Position numbers and translations under genes: made by a program. Under the pieces are notes generated by a model. That model saw only the letters and a program-made list of their open reading frames with translations, was not told the origin of the DNA and did no database searches. Positions 13,445-23,479 of a DNA stretch of 64,000 nucleotides are shown piece by piece; positions within the stretch are counted from its first letter, which is position 1; every line of letters begins with the position of its first letter. The stretch covers positions 30,305,501-30,369,500 of the forward strand of contig CM059586.1 in the NCBI GenBank assembly GCA_030407085.1, given 5' to 3'. This DNA comes from Trichopria drosophilae (Eukaryota; Arthropoda; Insecta; Hymenoptera; Diapriidae).

Positions 13445-14321
13445 TAGGGGAATTCGGGGTATTATTGGACACGGGGTATTGTTGGACAGCGCGATATTTT
13501 TCCCGTTTGTAACAATTGGAGTCTCCATCAACTAGCATCGACTCGTCTTATCATAATCTCATTTTCTACTAAGCACTTGACTTATTTTGACGCATTGTTA
13601 CCTCGCTATCATATAAAACAAAGTTTTGATGTTTGTAAAGTGTTTTTTCACGTAGTGTTTTGGTCATTTTTACAACATTTTTCAAAGAACCAAGTCAGGT
13701 AAATATATTTATAATATTCTTGGAACTATAAGCTTTTGACGCTTATAAGAGTTTTTGATGAAATTTGCATTCTGTTACTTATACGCCGACATTTTGTAAA
13801 AATGAGCGTTCGGGGTATTATTGGACACTTCTGTGATTTGGACACTGATGCGGAGGAAAATACTGATTTCTGCATAATTTGCATGAAAAATATGCCCGAG
13901 AAAGGAAATCGCTTAAACATAGCCCATTGTATCGCTTGTGATCGAGGTGTTCACTTGAGTTGTGTCGGAGCGAACCGGAACACTTTCACGTGCCTTACTT
14001 TATTTTATTCATTATAATATAGATATTCTTTCATTTTCATTAACAAATAAACGTTTTCCAGCAATAATTTTCATTTTTTTTTATCGATTTACAAGACTGT
14101 CCAATAATACCCCGAGATTTTTTTAAATCTCCAAAACCAGTTTTTTGCGCCAACTGACACAGAGTGTACAATTTTAAACAATTAGATCAAATTGCTGGTA
14201 CCAGATTAAAGGTTATTTATCGTACCACAAAATCAAGCTTTAAAATTATGAGAAAAAGTATTTTTTTTTAGAGTTTCTGGACAAAATAAAAATGTGTCCA
14301 AGAATACCCCGACCTCCCCTA
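13445..14321. mobile_element. TA-flanked DNA transposon (pogo/Tc1-mariner-like), non-autonomous
   Basis: TA (13445-13446) followed by GGGGAATTCGGGGTATTATT, and at the other end the inverted ...AATACCCCGACCTCCCC then TA (14320-14321). This gives ~26-bp terminal inverted repeats inside a TA target duplication. The core word CGGGGTATTATTGGACAC recurs at 13455, 13473 (variant), 13811, and inverted at 14097-14115 and 14294-14311. A zinc-finger coding remnant lies inside. At ~875 bp it is too short for a full transposase, so it is a deletion derivative. The TA duplication and a zinc finger at the end of a transposase fit the Tc1/mariner-pogo group; the superfamily is inference. Confidence 0.75.
13736..14017 (+). 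pseudogene. PHD-like zinc-finger remnant of a transposase
   Basis: 93-codon open frame inside the transposon at 13445-14321. It contains C46-x2-C49, C65-x2-C68, H73 and C76, the first six ligands of a PHD-type Cys4-His-Cys3 finger; the last Cys pair is lost because the frame runs into AT-rich sequence and stops. Residues around 25-32 (VRGIIGHF) are simply the translation of an internal copy of the terminal repeat word, so the N-terminal part is not ancestral protein. Zinc fingers like this occur at the C-terminus of some insect DDE transposases; that assignment is inference. No catalytic DDE region is present. Confidence 0.55.
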
Positions 14322-15495
14322 ATTTTAACGTTATACATAAATGTTATTTAGTAATTATTTAATTCCGTATCAGAGAGGATATTTATTCAGAATGATTTTA
14401 GAGAAATTAATAAAATGAGTAGAATATACAGAACGTAAAAAATCAAAGATAAAATTCATAATATTTTCGAAATAAGCTCGGGAATTGACAGGAAGTCTTA
14501 GTTAAATTTTTGACGATATCATTTTTGTTTTCTATCTCCTGTAAAACAAGATGCAACATTTATTTTTCACAGTATAAAATCAACTGTCTTTTCTGAAGAT
14601 ATTTTTGGCATTTCAGACATGAATAATATCTTGGGGAAGACATAATTGATGCGGACACTAAAAATATCGTGAAATAAGGCACTTGGTTTTATAGTGTATA
14701 GTTTAAATTTAAGGTTCAAGGTTAACATCGAAATAACGGAGCCGAGATTTCAAATTTAAACTTAAATAATATTAATTAATACTATTAACGTCACGGTTTG
14801 TTTCCTGTGTTCCAAGTTTTTGTTAAAAAAACAATACACCAAAGTATTAAAATTAAATTATTGAGAAAAAATAACTATTTTCTGTAAGTTGTTGCACATG
14901 AGAAGAATACACAGATTGATTATTAAAATATTTACGTGGTTTCTTGCAGGAAGACGTACATAGGGGGTCTTTTATACTGCGACACTGAATTCTAAGTGCT
15001 CACGCACATTGATTTACTATATATAGCGGAAACTCATACACCATTGTGCGATCTGATAAAGACACTCTCCCTAGTGCTGATTGCAGAAAAGCCAAGTTGT
15101 GTAAAAATACACTCTGAAACTGAATAAATTATTAGTATTAACGTCAATAAAATTTGTATTCGTCTATAGAAAATGACAGGTGCTTTTATAAAATGATAAC
15201 CCTCTAAAAGTAACATTGTAGGAAACTTATTTGATACAAACTTATTAAAAAAATTAGGATTTTTAGGAAGAGTAAATAAAATTCCTGTGACTTAAATAAA
15301 ATAAGGATTCTATCATGTTTGTTTTCTCTTGTAAGCAAGTAATACAATACAACTAATAAATAGAAATAATCTAATAATTGAGGCGATTATATGTTATGTG
15401 TTGTTGAATCACTCGTCGAAATAATGCAAGGAGATTTTTAGGTGAGGAAAGAGACTTATCATACACGTTTTACCACTGATAGTTTATAATTCTTA
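14322..15495. other. Intron stretch, nothing recognised
   Basis: AT-rich intron sequence; no exon, RNA gene or repeat that I can support. Confidence 0.5.
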
Positions 15496-15759
15496 CTAAA
15501 CACTAAGAGGTAAAAGGAATTGAAGAGCTTTAGAAAAAATTTGAGTACAATCTTCTTTTACATTCTTGATGTATTTTTTAAAGGTCGTTTTTTGTATGTC
15601 CAATGTTCGATTTTTCACAGTAAAGGTAAGAAATTTTATAGACCAATTCGCTTTGTTTTTCCAGAGGTAATTGATCTTTTCAAGGTTTAATTTGTGCAAT
15701 GTTAGTTTTGAAGGGAGTTGAAACCAATTTTATATTTTTATATAATTTTCACGAGATAT

Positions 15760-16320
15760 TAAAAAGAGTCTTTTGACATACGGACAACTAATTATAGTTA
15801 TTATGTTTTCATAATTATTTCCCCATTTAAATTGTTTCGAGAGATTGAACTCGGAATTTGTAAAGGTTTTTTCATGATTTGATCGATAAATTGTAATGGG
15901 TAGCCACCTGTAATGTTTTTTTAAATATTAATTAATTTTTTTTTGATGAAATTCCTATGACCAAAGTTTTATTACAAAGGTCAGTTAACCCAAATATCAT
16001 TCCGATTTTTTGAGGCATGAGATGTAGAGACTCGTAATGGATGTATCTTGCACATCAAGTTTTTATATGAAACCAATCAAGTCTTAGATTCCCATTAGTT
16101 TGTATTAAGAGTTTTTTGATTTACGGACAACTGGTTATTGTTATTATGTTTTAATAATTATTTCCTCATTTAAATTGAGTCGTGAAGTTGAACTCAAAAT
16201 TTGTAAACGTTTTTTAATGATTTGATCATCAAATTGTAATGGGTAGCCACTTTGTAATAATTTTGTTTAAATATTAATTAAATTTTTTTAATGAAATACC
16301 TATGACCAAAGTTTTATTAC
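15760..16320. repeat. Direct duplication of ~215 bp
   Basis: 15760-15975 and 16103-16320 are the same sequence with substitutions: both run from ACGGACAACT, through TAATGGGTAGCCAC, to TATGACCAAAGTTTTATTAC. The offset is ~345 bp. The copies lie downstream of the RT remnant on its strand, so the duplication may predate or follow decay of that element. Confidence 0.85.
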
Positions 16321-16498
16321 GCCTAGATAGTTTATTTGCTTATTGATTTCAGATTCTAACGTAAATTTGAGTTTGTTTCGTCCGTAAAATTTGTCGAATT
16401 CCTCTAGGGTGGTTAATTCTTTGTCATCAAGAATGCTACTATAAGGGGGATGTCGTCACATGTGTAGAAAAAGGTCGAAAAAGTTTTAATTTATTTAC

Positions 16499-16850
16499 AA
16501 TCGGCTTCGTGGCTCAGAAGGTAACGCACTGGACTACGAAGTCGTGAGTTCGATCCCCGTCTGGTGAACAATTTTTCGATTTCGTTTTCAAGCATCAGCT
16601 CGCTGTTGGTAAGGCGAGTCACGTTGTTTGTTTACGATCCAAAAATATTGTTTATCTGGCGGAAATCGACTCATGACCGCTGCTGTACCTGGTGTAGGTT
16701 TCTGCAGTTCCTACATTTCATAGACAATTGTGAAGTATGAAGCGCCATCTTGTCGATCTGCAGCTCTCGCAAATATTAAAATAGAATATATGAAAAACTG
16801 TGTAAAAGGGCGATTCCGCCCGTTAAATAATAAATAAAAATAAAACAAAA
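16499..16850 (+). mobile_element. tRNA-derived SINE
   Basis: The head has a pol III A box TGGCTCAGAAGG (16510-16521) and B box GAGTTCGATCCCC (16546-16558), with an ACG-containing stretch between them as in an Arg-tRNA ancestor. A unique body follows. The 3' end is a hairpin GGGCGATTCCGCCC then CGTTAAATAATAAATAAA, an A/T-rich tail ending ~16850. The same tail recurs at 63503-63549. A functional tRNA is unlikely: the anticodon arm does not pair well and no acceptor stem forms. It sits inside the minus-strand RT element between its PMGS-like and YxDD-like motifs, so it inserted later. No clean target duplication found. Confidence 0.85.
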
Positions 16851-17099
16851 TGCATTCCATTACATATTCCAGAAATAGATCTGAAAGAACCGTAGATCAT
16901 ACCGAAATATTGTCTGCAAATACTGCAGTGAAATATGAAATATGTCGAATCTAAACATGTAAATATTGTTAGGGTAAAATCGTTTTGACCTAATAATGTA
17001 TGTTTTTTAATTTTATTCCATTTATGTTCTATACTTTCAATCACTAATTCATTTAAAATGTTGGTAAACATTGATATACAACATTTAATTTTGTTGCAA

Positions 17100-17590
17100 T
17101 TTTTTACTTCATAACTTCAAGAACATGCCAGGAAATATAAATTAATCAATATTTATCATTAATTATTATATTATATTGCTTAAAATAATAAAAAAATTAT
17201 AAATATGATGTATGTTTTCACAAAAATTATGGGCTGAGACAAAAACTTCACTCAAACATGAAGAAACTGGATACTTTGGGGGTTTTAGGGATCGCTGATA
17301 TCAGATTTTCAATATTCAAAATGGCGAATTCAATATGGCGAACCCGAATGTTAAAATATGATAGTTCAAGGCTGTAAAACTCGCCTGTATTCGTCGTTTA
17401 GTTCTAAATTATTTGCCGGAAATAAATAGAATTATTATCCGTTCGCCATTTTACATCCACCATATTGAGTTTTGAAAATCTGAGTTCAGATTCCTAATCA
17501 GCGATTCTAAAACTCCCGAGTAACGATTTTTAGCCATTTTCCAGACAAGGAAAATGTATCCTTCATAGGGTTAAGGGAATTCCGTTTCTA
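17100..17590. repeat. Interspersed repeat, copy 1 (AATGGCGAATTC type)
   Basis: Shares ordered blocks with 46680-47260: AAATCAATATTTAT, then ACACTCAAACATGAAGAA, then TTTAGGGATCGC, then ATTCAAAATGGC..., and near the end TTGAAAATCTGA and CTTCAAAGGGTTA-like words (here CTTCATAGGGTTA). Related pieces occur at 26380-26560, 28080-28345, 34600-35010, 36000-36030 and 36480-36540. No coding sequence. Confidence 0.75.
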
Positions 17591-17853
17591 TGAATTTTTG
17601 GAATCCCATAAGCTCTGGGTGTAATCGGATTTTGGACCGAAAATTTTGGAAATATATTCTGATATATTCATGGCTAACGTGATGTTACCTTTATCAGTGG
17701 TGGTAAAAAATATATCAGGATTTTGAGTTTTAAAATCTTTTATAACTTTACTATAGTTGCTTTTTTTTCATAAATTTTGAGTAGCGAAATTTTCTACAGG
17801 TGTATAAATTCTTGATGGAAGATGATTTGTTAATCAACATTTTATATTCAGGC

Positions 17854-18094
17854 GTTGGGGTCCAAAACCTGCCAAGTCCAAAAAAATAAAAAACAGAGAT
17901 AATCATATAAACATACATTACATATAGTTCTTTGAATGTTTAGAGACTGTGTATAGGCAACAAAAAAATGTTTACCCTTTAAAATTGAGCTGCACACTTA
18001 TGAATCTGCTATCTTTCCAATGTTTGCCGCAAACAGTTTTCCGCGTTTTTCTTAAAATTGCATAAAACGGACTTGGCAGGTTTTGCACCCCAAC
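17854..18094. mobile_element. Small MITE with 26-bp inverted repeats
   Basis: 17854-17879 (GTTGGGGTCCAAAACCTGCC and on to AAGTCC) and 18069-18094 are inverted copies matching at 25 of 26 positions. The ~190-bp centre is non-coding. The near-perfect arms suggest a fairly recent insertion. Confidence 0.8.
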
Positions 18095-18606
18095 CCCTCT
18101 ATTGACCCTTGCATTTTTATATATATTAAAATCTTTTGCCCTCCACCCTTTATGCGCATTTTTTTGCCTTTTCTTCCTTTTTTATAAATTCTCTCCGTTA
18201 GACCAGTATGTGCCAAAAAAACGAAAAATTTATTAAAATAAAATGATCCACTAATACGGGACCTTAAATGTAGCAAAAAAGCGTGTTTTTAGCGTTTTTA
18301 CTTTGGAATAGCTCTAAGACCTGAAGCGATGAGTTTCTTTCCAGGTCAAATTCGGCTTCAGCACTCCAAAAACCATTAGAAAACTATTTCCGGTTCTTGA
18401 TTCTAAATTTTGTCGGCCTGCGTGTTATTTAAGAAATGTCTTTACTAAGTACGTAGTTACTACGTAACTATTAAAATGTAAATACCATCAATAATTTCAT
18501 TCATTTTAGAATGTTTTTCTTGCTCCATGTCCAGCATTTTTTACAACAATACATTTCCCAAGAGAATTTGTAACATGAAACACCAATGCTTACAAACTTG
18601 ACATAC

Positions 18607-19450
18607 TTTTGTCTATGCCAACCGGCTAATAGTGGATTCCTGAGTTGATTCTAAGTAACTTTTTCCTATACCAAAATTGGATCTGAGGCTCAGAATTTAA
18701 GTGAAGAGCCATTGAAATGTAGAAAAGGAAATTACTTTTTTTGCAATAACTCGACTTCTTTTCAAGTTCTTGCGATGAATGAGGGCTCATTTTCAAGCCT
18801 TTTTTAAGCCCTGTGGTGAATATTTCTGAAGTTATGGCCTCGAAAATGGTAAAAAAGGCCAATTTTTTCGGTTTTTCGCTTCTAACTCATTTCGCAAAAT
18901 AGCTAACGAAATGTCAAATTGGAAAAAGTTGTAGAGCTTGAAAAGACGAAGAATTTGCTCCCTAGAATTGACGAAAAACGCGTTTGGTACTGACGATATG
19001 GGTTTGCACCAATTTTACGACATTAAAAGTCCCGCGGACTCAATTTTCATTAAAAACGAACATATGAGGGGTCAAATTCTTCGTCAATTCAAGCTCTATA
19101 ACTTGTCTAGTTTGACATTTCGTTAGCTATTTTGCGAAATGAGTTAGATGCAAAAAACCGTAAAAATTGGCCTTTTTTACCATTTTCGAGGCCATAACTT
19201 CAGAAATATTCACCGCAGGACAAATGTTCTCAGGAATAAATTGTAGGACTTAAATAAAGCTTGAAAATGAGCCCTCATTCATTGCAATAACTTGAAAAGA
19301 AGACGAGTTATTGCAAAAAAAGTAATTTTTTTTTTCTAAATTTCAATGGGTCTCACTTAAATTCTGAGCCTCAGATCCAATTTTGGTACAGGAAAAAGTT
19401 ACTTAGAATCAACCCAGGAATCCACTATTAGCCGGTTGGCATACACAAAA
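18607..19450. mobile_element. Foldback element, ~840 bp
   Basis: Left arm 18607-~18950 (TTTTGTCTATGCCAACCGGC...) and right arm ~19070-19450 (...GCCGGTTGGCATACACAAAA) are inverted copies along almost their whole length. The right arm has a ~25-bp insertion near 19222. The open frames on both strands are arm sequence read twice. No transposase, so non-autonomous. The flanks 18095-18606 and 19451-19689 show nothing recognisable. Confidence 0.9.
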
Positions 19451-19689
19451 TGATCACCCTATATTTGGAACCTTATTTCGATCCAGTTAAGGCGAATTTC
19501 GTTTATTTTATGCTCGAGGACATACTTCTATATATGTTGAATTCTAAGAAATGCAGACCTAATCGAGAGTAAATGTTTCGAAACGACAGTACATTTATCG
19601 TAATGCATTTTCCTGAAGCATTAATCGTCGGAGAAAATGGACAATGAGGGATGGGGTATTTAAGGTCACGTGTCTTTAGCGATTCCATC

Positions 19690-20238
19690 GGTTCGACTTC
19701 GCTGAAGGAAAAGGCTTAGCGTGCGGTCAGCACACACACCCTTATCACCCTTATATATACATATATATAATATTCAGTGTATTTGTACTTTTTCGAAGGC
19801 ATGGGGCGATCGACATGGTGGGGCAAATGGGGGAGGGGGCGACGCTCATGGGGGGTCGTGCGGTCAGCGTCGCGACGACCGGCGCCCAACGGCGGACATG
19901 CGGGTTCCTAAGCCACAGTGAAACTCTTCAGTCAGTTTCAGTTCTACGGTCTCGGTGTGCCTTTAGTGTCGTGAACACGCGTCGATATGAACCCGCTTCT
20001 TTTTGTTCCTTTTTATCGACCGCTCTCCCATCGATTCGCCGAATTTCGCGCGAAGACCCGTCTCATAGGTCGCAAACTGTTGCTTTTGAAAAATTTCAAA
20101 AAAGCGGCAAATCCTCCACGCGTCTCCCGAATATTTTGAAAATTGGGATTCAAGGGTGATTTAGGGGTTCGATATGCGATCTCCGCTGACTGGGGCAAAG
20201 TGTACGACTTGGCCGTGTGTGTACCTCAACGACGAAAG
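19690..20238 (+). promoter_or_regulatory. CpG-rich promoter / 5' exon candidate
   Basis: An abrupt GC- and CpG-rich island in AT-rich intron. It has an AT box (TATATATACATATATATAAT, around 19753-19775) and an insect-type initiator cluster CTTCAGTCAGTTTCAGTT (19927-19944). After ~300 bp an ATG at 20174 opens MRSPLTGAKCTTWPCVYLND, ending in a good donor TGT|GTAAGA at 20238. If spliced straight to the TOGARAM exon at 34009 this frame would meet TAA at once, so it is not a coding alternative start for that gene. It could be a 5'UTR-only alternative exon or the start of a nested gene. Strand is inferred from the initiator and donor. Confidence 0.4.
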
Positions 20239-20866
20239 ATGTGTAAGATCAGGCATAAATACTTACACTTTTGTATTTTTCGACATTTCGTGAAGATTAT
20301 TTAATGATGAAAAAACAATTTCAATGTCGAATATAGACTCCGAAATTAATGCTTTAAAATAGTCTTCTGTTAAGTTTTGTTCTGTTTTGACGCATGATGT
20401 ACTTTACTCTACTATTTCGCACTAAGTGGTTTAAGATCTCCAAATACAAAGTTACTTGTAGTAGAGGTGTTTTTATGAAATTTAGAGGATATTAAGAGGT
20501 GGAGTAGAATTATAAAATACAAATGCATTATTGTTATAGTTATCTATTAAATTCTTTGTAGCAATATTTATTTACTCATGTTTTAAATATTGTTGTAGTT
20601 TACCTTAAAGCTTGTGCTTGTAAAGTTTATTAACATCAAAAGTCTTGATGGAAATTCTATCATTGATTAATAATGTGTACTTTAACATTCTTGTGCAATA
20701 TCTAGTAAATAGACATTTTTAATGATCTTGTTTGTAATTTTTTACCAATTTTTAGCTGTGTTATTACTTATATATTTTATGGTTTGTTTTATCATACCAA
20801 TCAAGCTGAGGATAACAATAATGCACAGAACAGAAAATTTAGTCCAGTGAATTAAACATAGGTAGT
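20239..20866. other. Intron stretch, nothing recognised
   Basis: AT-rich sequence after the candidate donor at 20238; no exon or repeat supported. Confidence 0.5.
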
Positions 20867-21006
20867 TGCCCATTGGGAACTAAATATGTAGTCATTGTTA
20901 AGCTGCATTTAGTTTAACTAACAAAATCGATGTCAGATTAACTACATTTTAGTCAGTTTAACTAAATGCAGCCTAAAAATGACTAAATATTTAGTGCCCA
21001 TTGGGG
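20867..21006. mobile_element. MITE, GGGAACTAAATA family
   Basis: Ends TTGCCCATTGGGAACTAAAT (20867) and ATTTAGTGCCCATTGGGGAA (ending ~21008) are inverted repeats, and the pairing continues inward through GCTGCATTTAGT. ~140 bp, non-coding. The segment at 22190-22340 shares the inner end word. Confidence 0.75.
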
Positions 21007-23479
21007 AATTACACTTTTAGTTGTCGGTTTTTCAGTGCTTAAAATTTCTGCCATACTTTACTTAACAAAGAAAAGTGGGTCACTAATTCAATTAGTAATC
21101 ATCTTTATTAATAAATAATGAAAAACTACTAAATAACTACTGATTTTATCATTTACTAAACAAAAATATTCAATTTCCGATTTAAATACGTAGATCATGC
21201 GTGTATTGAAATTTTTAGCATAATGAACTATTTATATGCATTAATTTCGGATGTTTTTCTGATTTATGCAAATAATTTAGACGAGAATGGTAGGTAGTTT
21301 CATATACATAATGTAAAGCATCCAACAAAAGTTTTTGAAAAAATTTGTTAAAAGTACTGAAATAAAATGTAAATATAATAAAACATTGACGTATTTAAAT
21401 TATTTCATTATACTGTATATTTAATTGTAAAGACTTTTTAAACTTAAGAATGATTAATAAAAATTTCAAAAAATGACTTATTCAATAATTTCGGATGTTT
21501 CTATTGCTAATCAGCGCAAATCTAATGGAATACGTTTTTGAATAAGGACGAAGTCAAACATTCATTACTAAATACTAATTATTCTTTAAAATAACAATTT
21601 ATAGTTTAGTATAAACTATGATTATTTTAATAAATATAATACAAGTAATAAAATAAAAACAATTAAAATGTGTAAGCATGTAAACTTACCAGAGTAAAGT
21701 TAAAGCTCTATTTAAACATGAAGTATATTTGTTTAATTTCATTAAAACGTCAAAACAAATTTAGAAGGGAATATAAGATAAATTTTACATAAAACTGGTT
21801 TTATAAAATAAATATTGATAATACTACAAAAAATGTTCATTATGATTTGAATATATAACTTTGTTACTTCGTTTACTATTATAAATTAATAATTATATAT
21901 CGCATACGATATTGGAAACGCTAAACACTCTGTTAAAGGAATTGCATTATGTGCTTAAAGAAATTACTAACGTAATTGGCTCATATTTTAAAAACGATTA
22001 AGCAGGTCAGGTTTTTCTTAAATTTAATGTTCACGTGACTGCAGGGCAATAAAAATGTCACTTCTTAACAATGAATACTAACTATAGACGAACGAATCTG
22101 AAATTGCACTTCATCATATGATCATTAAAGTTACTAAAATGAAATAAATTGTTACATATCTAATCTAGTTAAATTGAGAAATTTATATAACTAAATACTG
22201 AGAAAAATATTTAGTAAATTTAACTAAACTATGAGTTACTCAGTAACTTGATAGATTTTATAGCATCATAGAGTTTGGATTAACTATATTTTTGTAAGAT
22301 TAATGAAATGCAGGTATAAAAATTACTAAATATTTAGTTCCCTCTAGGTAATTTACCATTTAGTTAAATTTATTAATAATTTTTGTCAACGTATACGTTT
22401 TCAATTTATTGATAATCTGCGTTTGTTTATATAATTAAAATTTAATTCTGTGTCTGTTATTAATTTTATTACTGCTCAATTTTACTGGTAAATGATATTA
22501 GTCCTAAATATACAAATGTTCTTTGAGTAACCAAATAACAAAAGAACTAAAAAATTAATTATTTCATTCGTACGATTTTCGTATTGGCGTGGTTTAATAG
22601 TACTAAAAATCATAAACAATGCAAATAATGTCACATATTGAATTACTGAAAGTGAAAATAATAATTTAAAATTTGAATATTATTATCATTCACTTCCTTT
22701 GTTATATATATTTTTTAATATATAATAAATATGTAGTCAATTTTTAATACTCTTAACAACTTTTTTTAAACATTTATTTAAATTATACTGATTTTATATA
22801 CATTTTTTTGTTATTTAATCATGGGATAAAAATTCTTACTACAAGTATACAATGATCATAACAAGAGATGCCAAGTTTTTTACTGTTTTTTTTTGTTATG
22901 AAATATCAATAAATTATGGTAAATACTAAAAAAAAGATAATTTTACTTGTTTTGTACTTTTGAAGGTAAACATTATTTGCACAGGCATTAAACGTAATTT
23001 CGAAACAGTTATTGAAACAGTCGCCCTTGTTACAAGAACAAATAATAGCGATGATACTTTTGAGGTGAAGTTAACCCACTAACCGAATTATCTTTATACC
23101 ACGCGACGAAGGTCTGTGTAGAGTTCATGGCGTGAATTTCTTAATAATTCATCGTTTCTGTGATCCATAAGCGAAGCACGTGGCTACCGGCAAAATCCTT
23201 GAATATATGTATACCATTAGACACCGGTTGATTGCTCGTCGGACTTTTCCGAACCTTTCTACTTAAAGCACAAGGGGAGTGGAATAACTCAATCTAATTG
23301 ATTCACCGATGAGGGTGAAGTTTATTGGTTTTTGATGGGGGATATTTCTGTACACCATAACTGAATACCATTAATTTTCAAACTTATTTAGAAAATGTAG
23401 CTATTTTCGAAATTTATTTAAGCCTAGTAACTTTATTTTGTTTATTTTAAATAAAAAAACAGTTAATATATGTCAACAA
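21007..23479. repeat. AT-rich stretch with a second GGGAACTAAATA-type MITE
   Basis: Mostly featureless AT-rich intron. At 22190-22340 AACTAAATACTGAGAAAAAT pairs with ATTACTAAATATTTAGTTCC (reverse orientation), resembling the MITE at 20867. At 23080-23290 the sequence is richer in GC and CpG (ACGCGACGAAGG, GAAGCACGTGGC), with no frame or signal that I can name. Confidence 0.45.

Larger units (their letters stand above)
15496..17100 (-). mobile_element. Decayed Penelope-like reverse transcriptase, split by a SINE
   Basis: Read on the minus strand. From about 17095 down to 16845 the frame gives ISMFTNILNELVIESIEHKW... and then FGMIYGSFRSISG, matching the RT motifs S-L-F-T-N and G-x-P-M-G-S-x-x-S. 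The sequence is then interrupted by the SINE at 16499-16850. It resumes at 16490-16440 with FFYTCDDIPL (a decayed Y-x-D-D box) and, after a frameshift, NKLKFTLESEINKQINYL (16383-16328), the LKFT-E-E...I-x-FLD signature typical of Penelope-like RTs. Stops, frameshifts and a duplicated downstream segment show it is dead. The downstream limit near 15496 is uncertain. Other RT clades with a similar signature are possible. Confidence 0.65.

Noticed and set aside
13802..13830. Internal Met at 13802 as the start of a zinc-finger protein
   Set aside because: The residues after it are the translated terminal-repeat word of the transposon, so a conserved host gene is unlikely.
16499..16570. Functional tRNA gene
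   Set aside because: A and B boxes are good, but no acceptor stem or properly paired anticodon arm forms, and the sequence continues into a SINE body with a tail repeated elsewhere.
20866..20881. RFX X-box-like GTTGCCCATTGGGAAC
   Set aside because: The second half-site deviates from RGYAAC and the word is simply the palindromic terminus of a MITE that also ends CCCATTGGGG.
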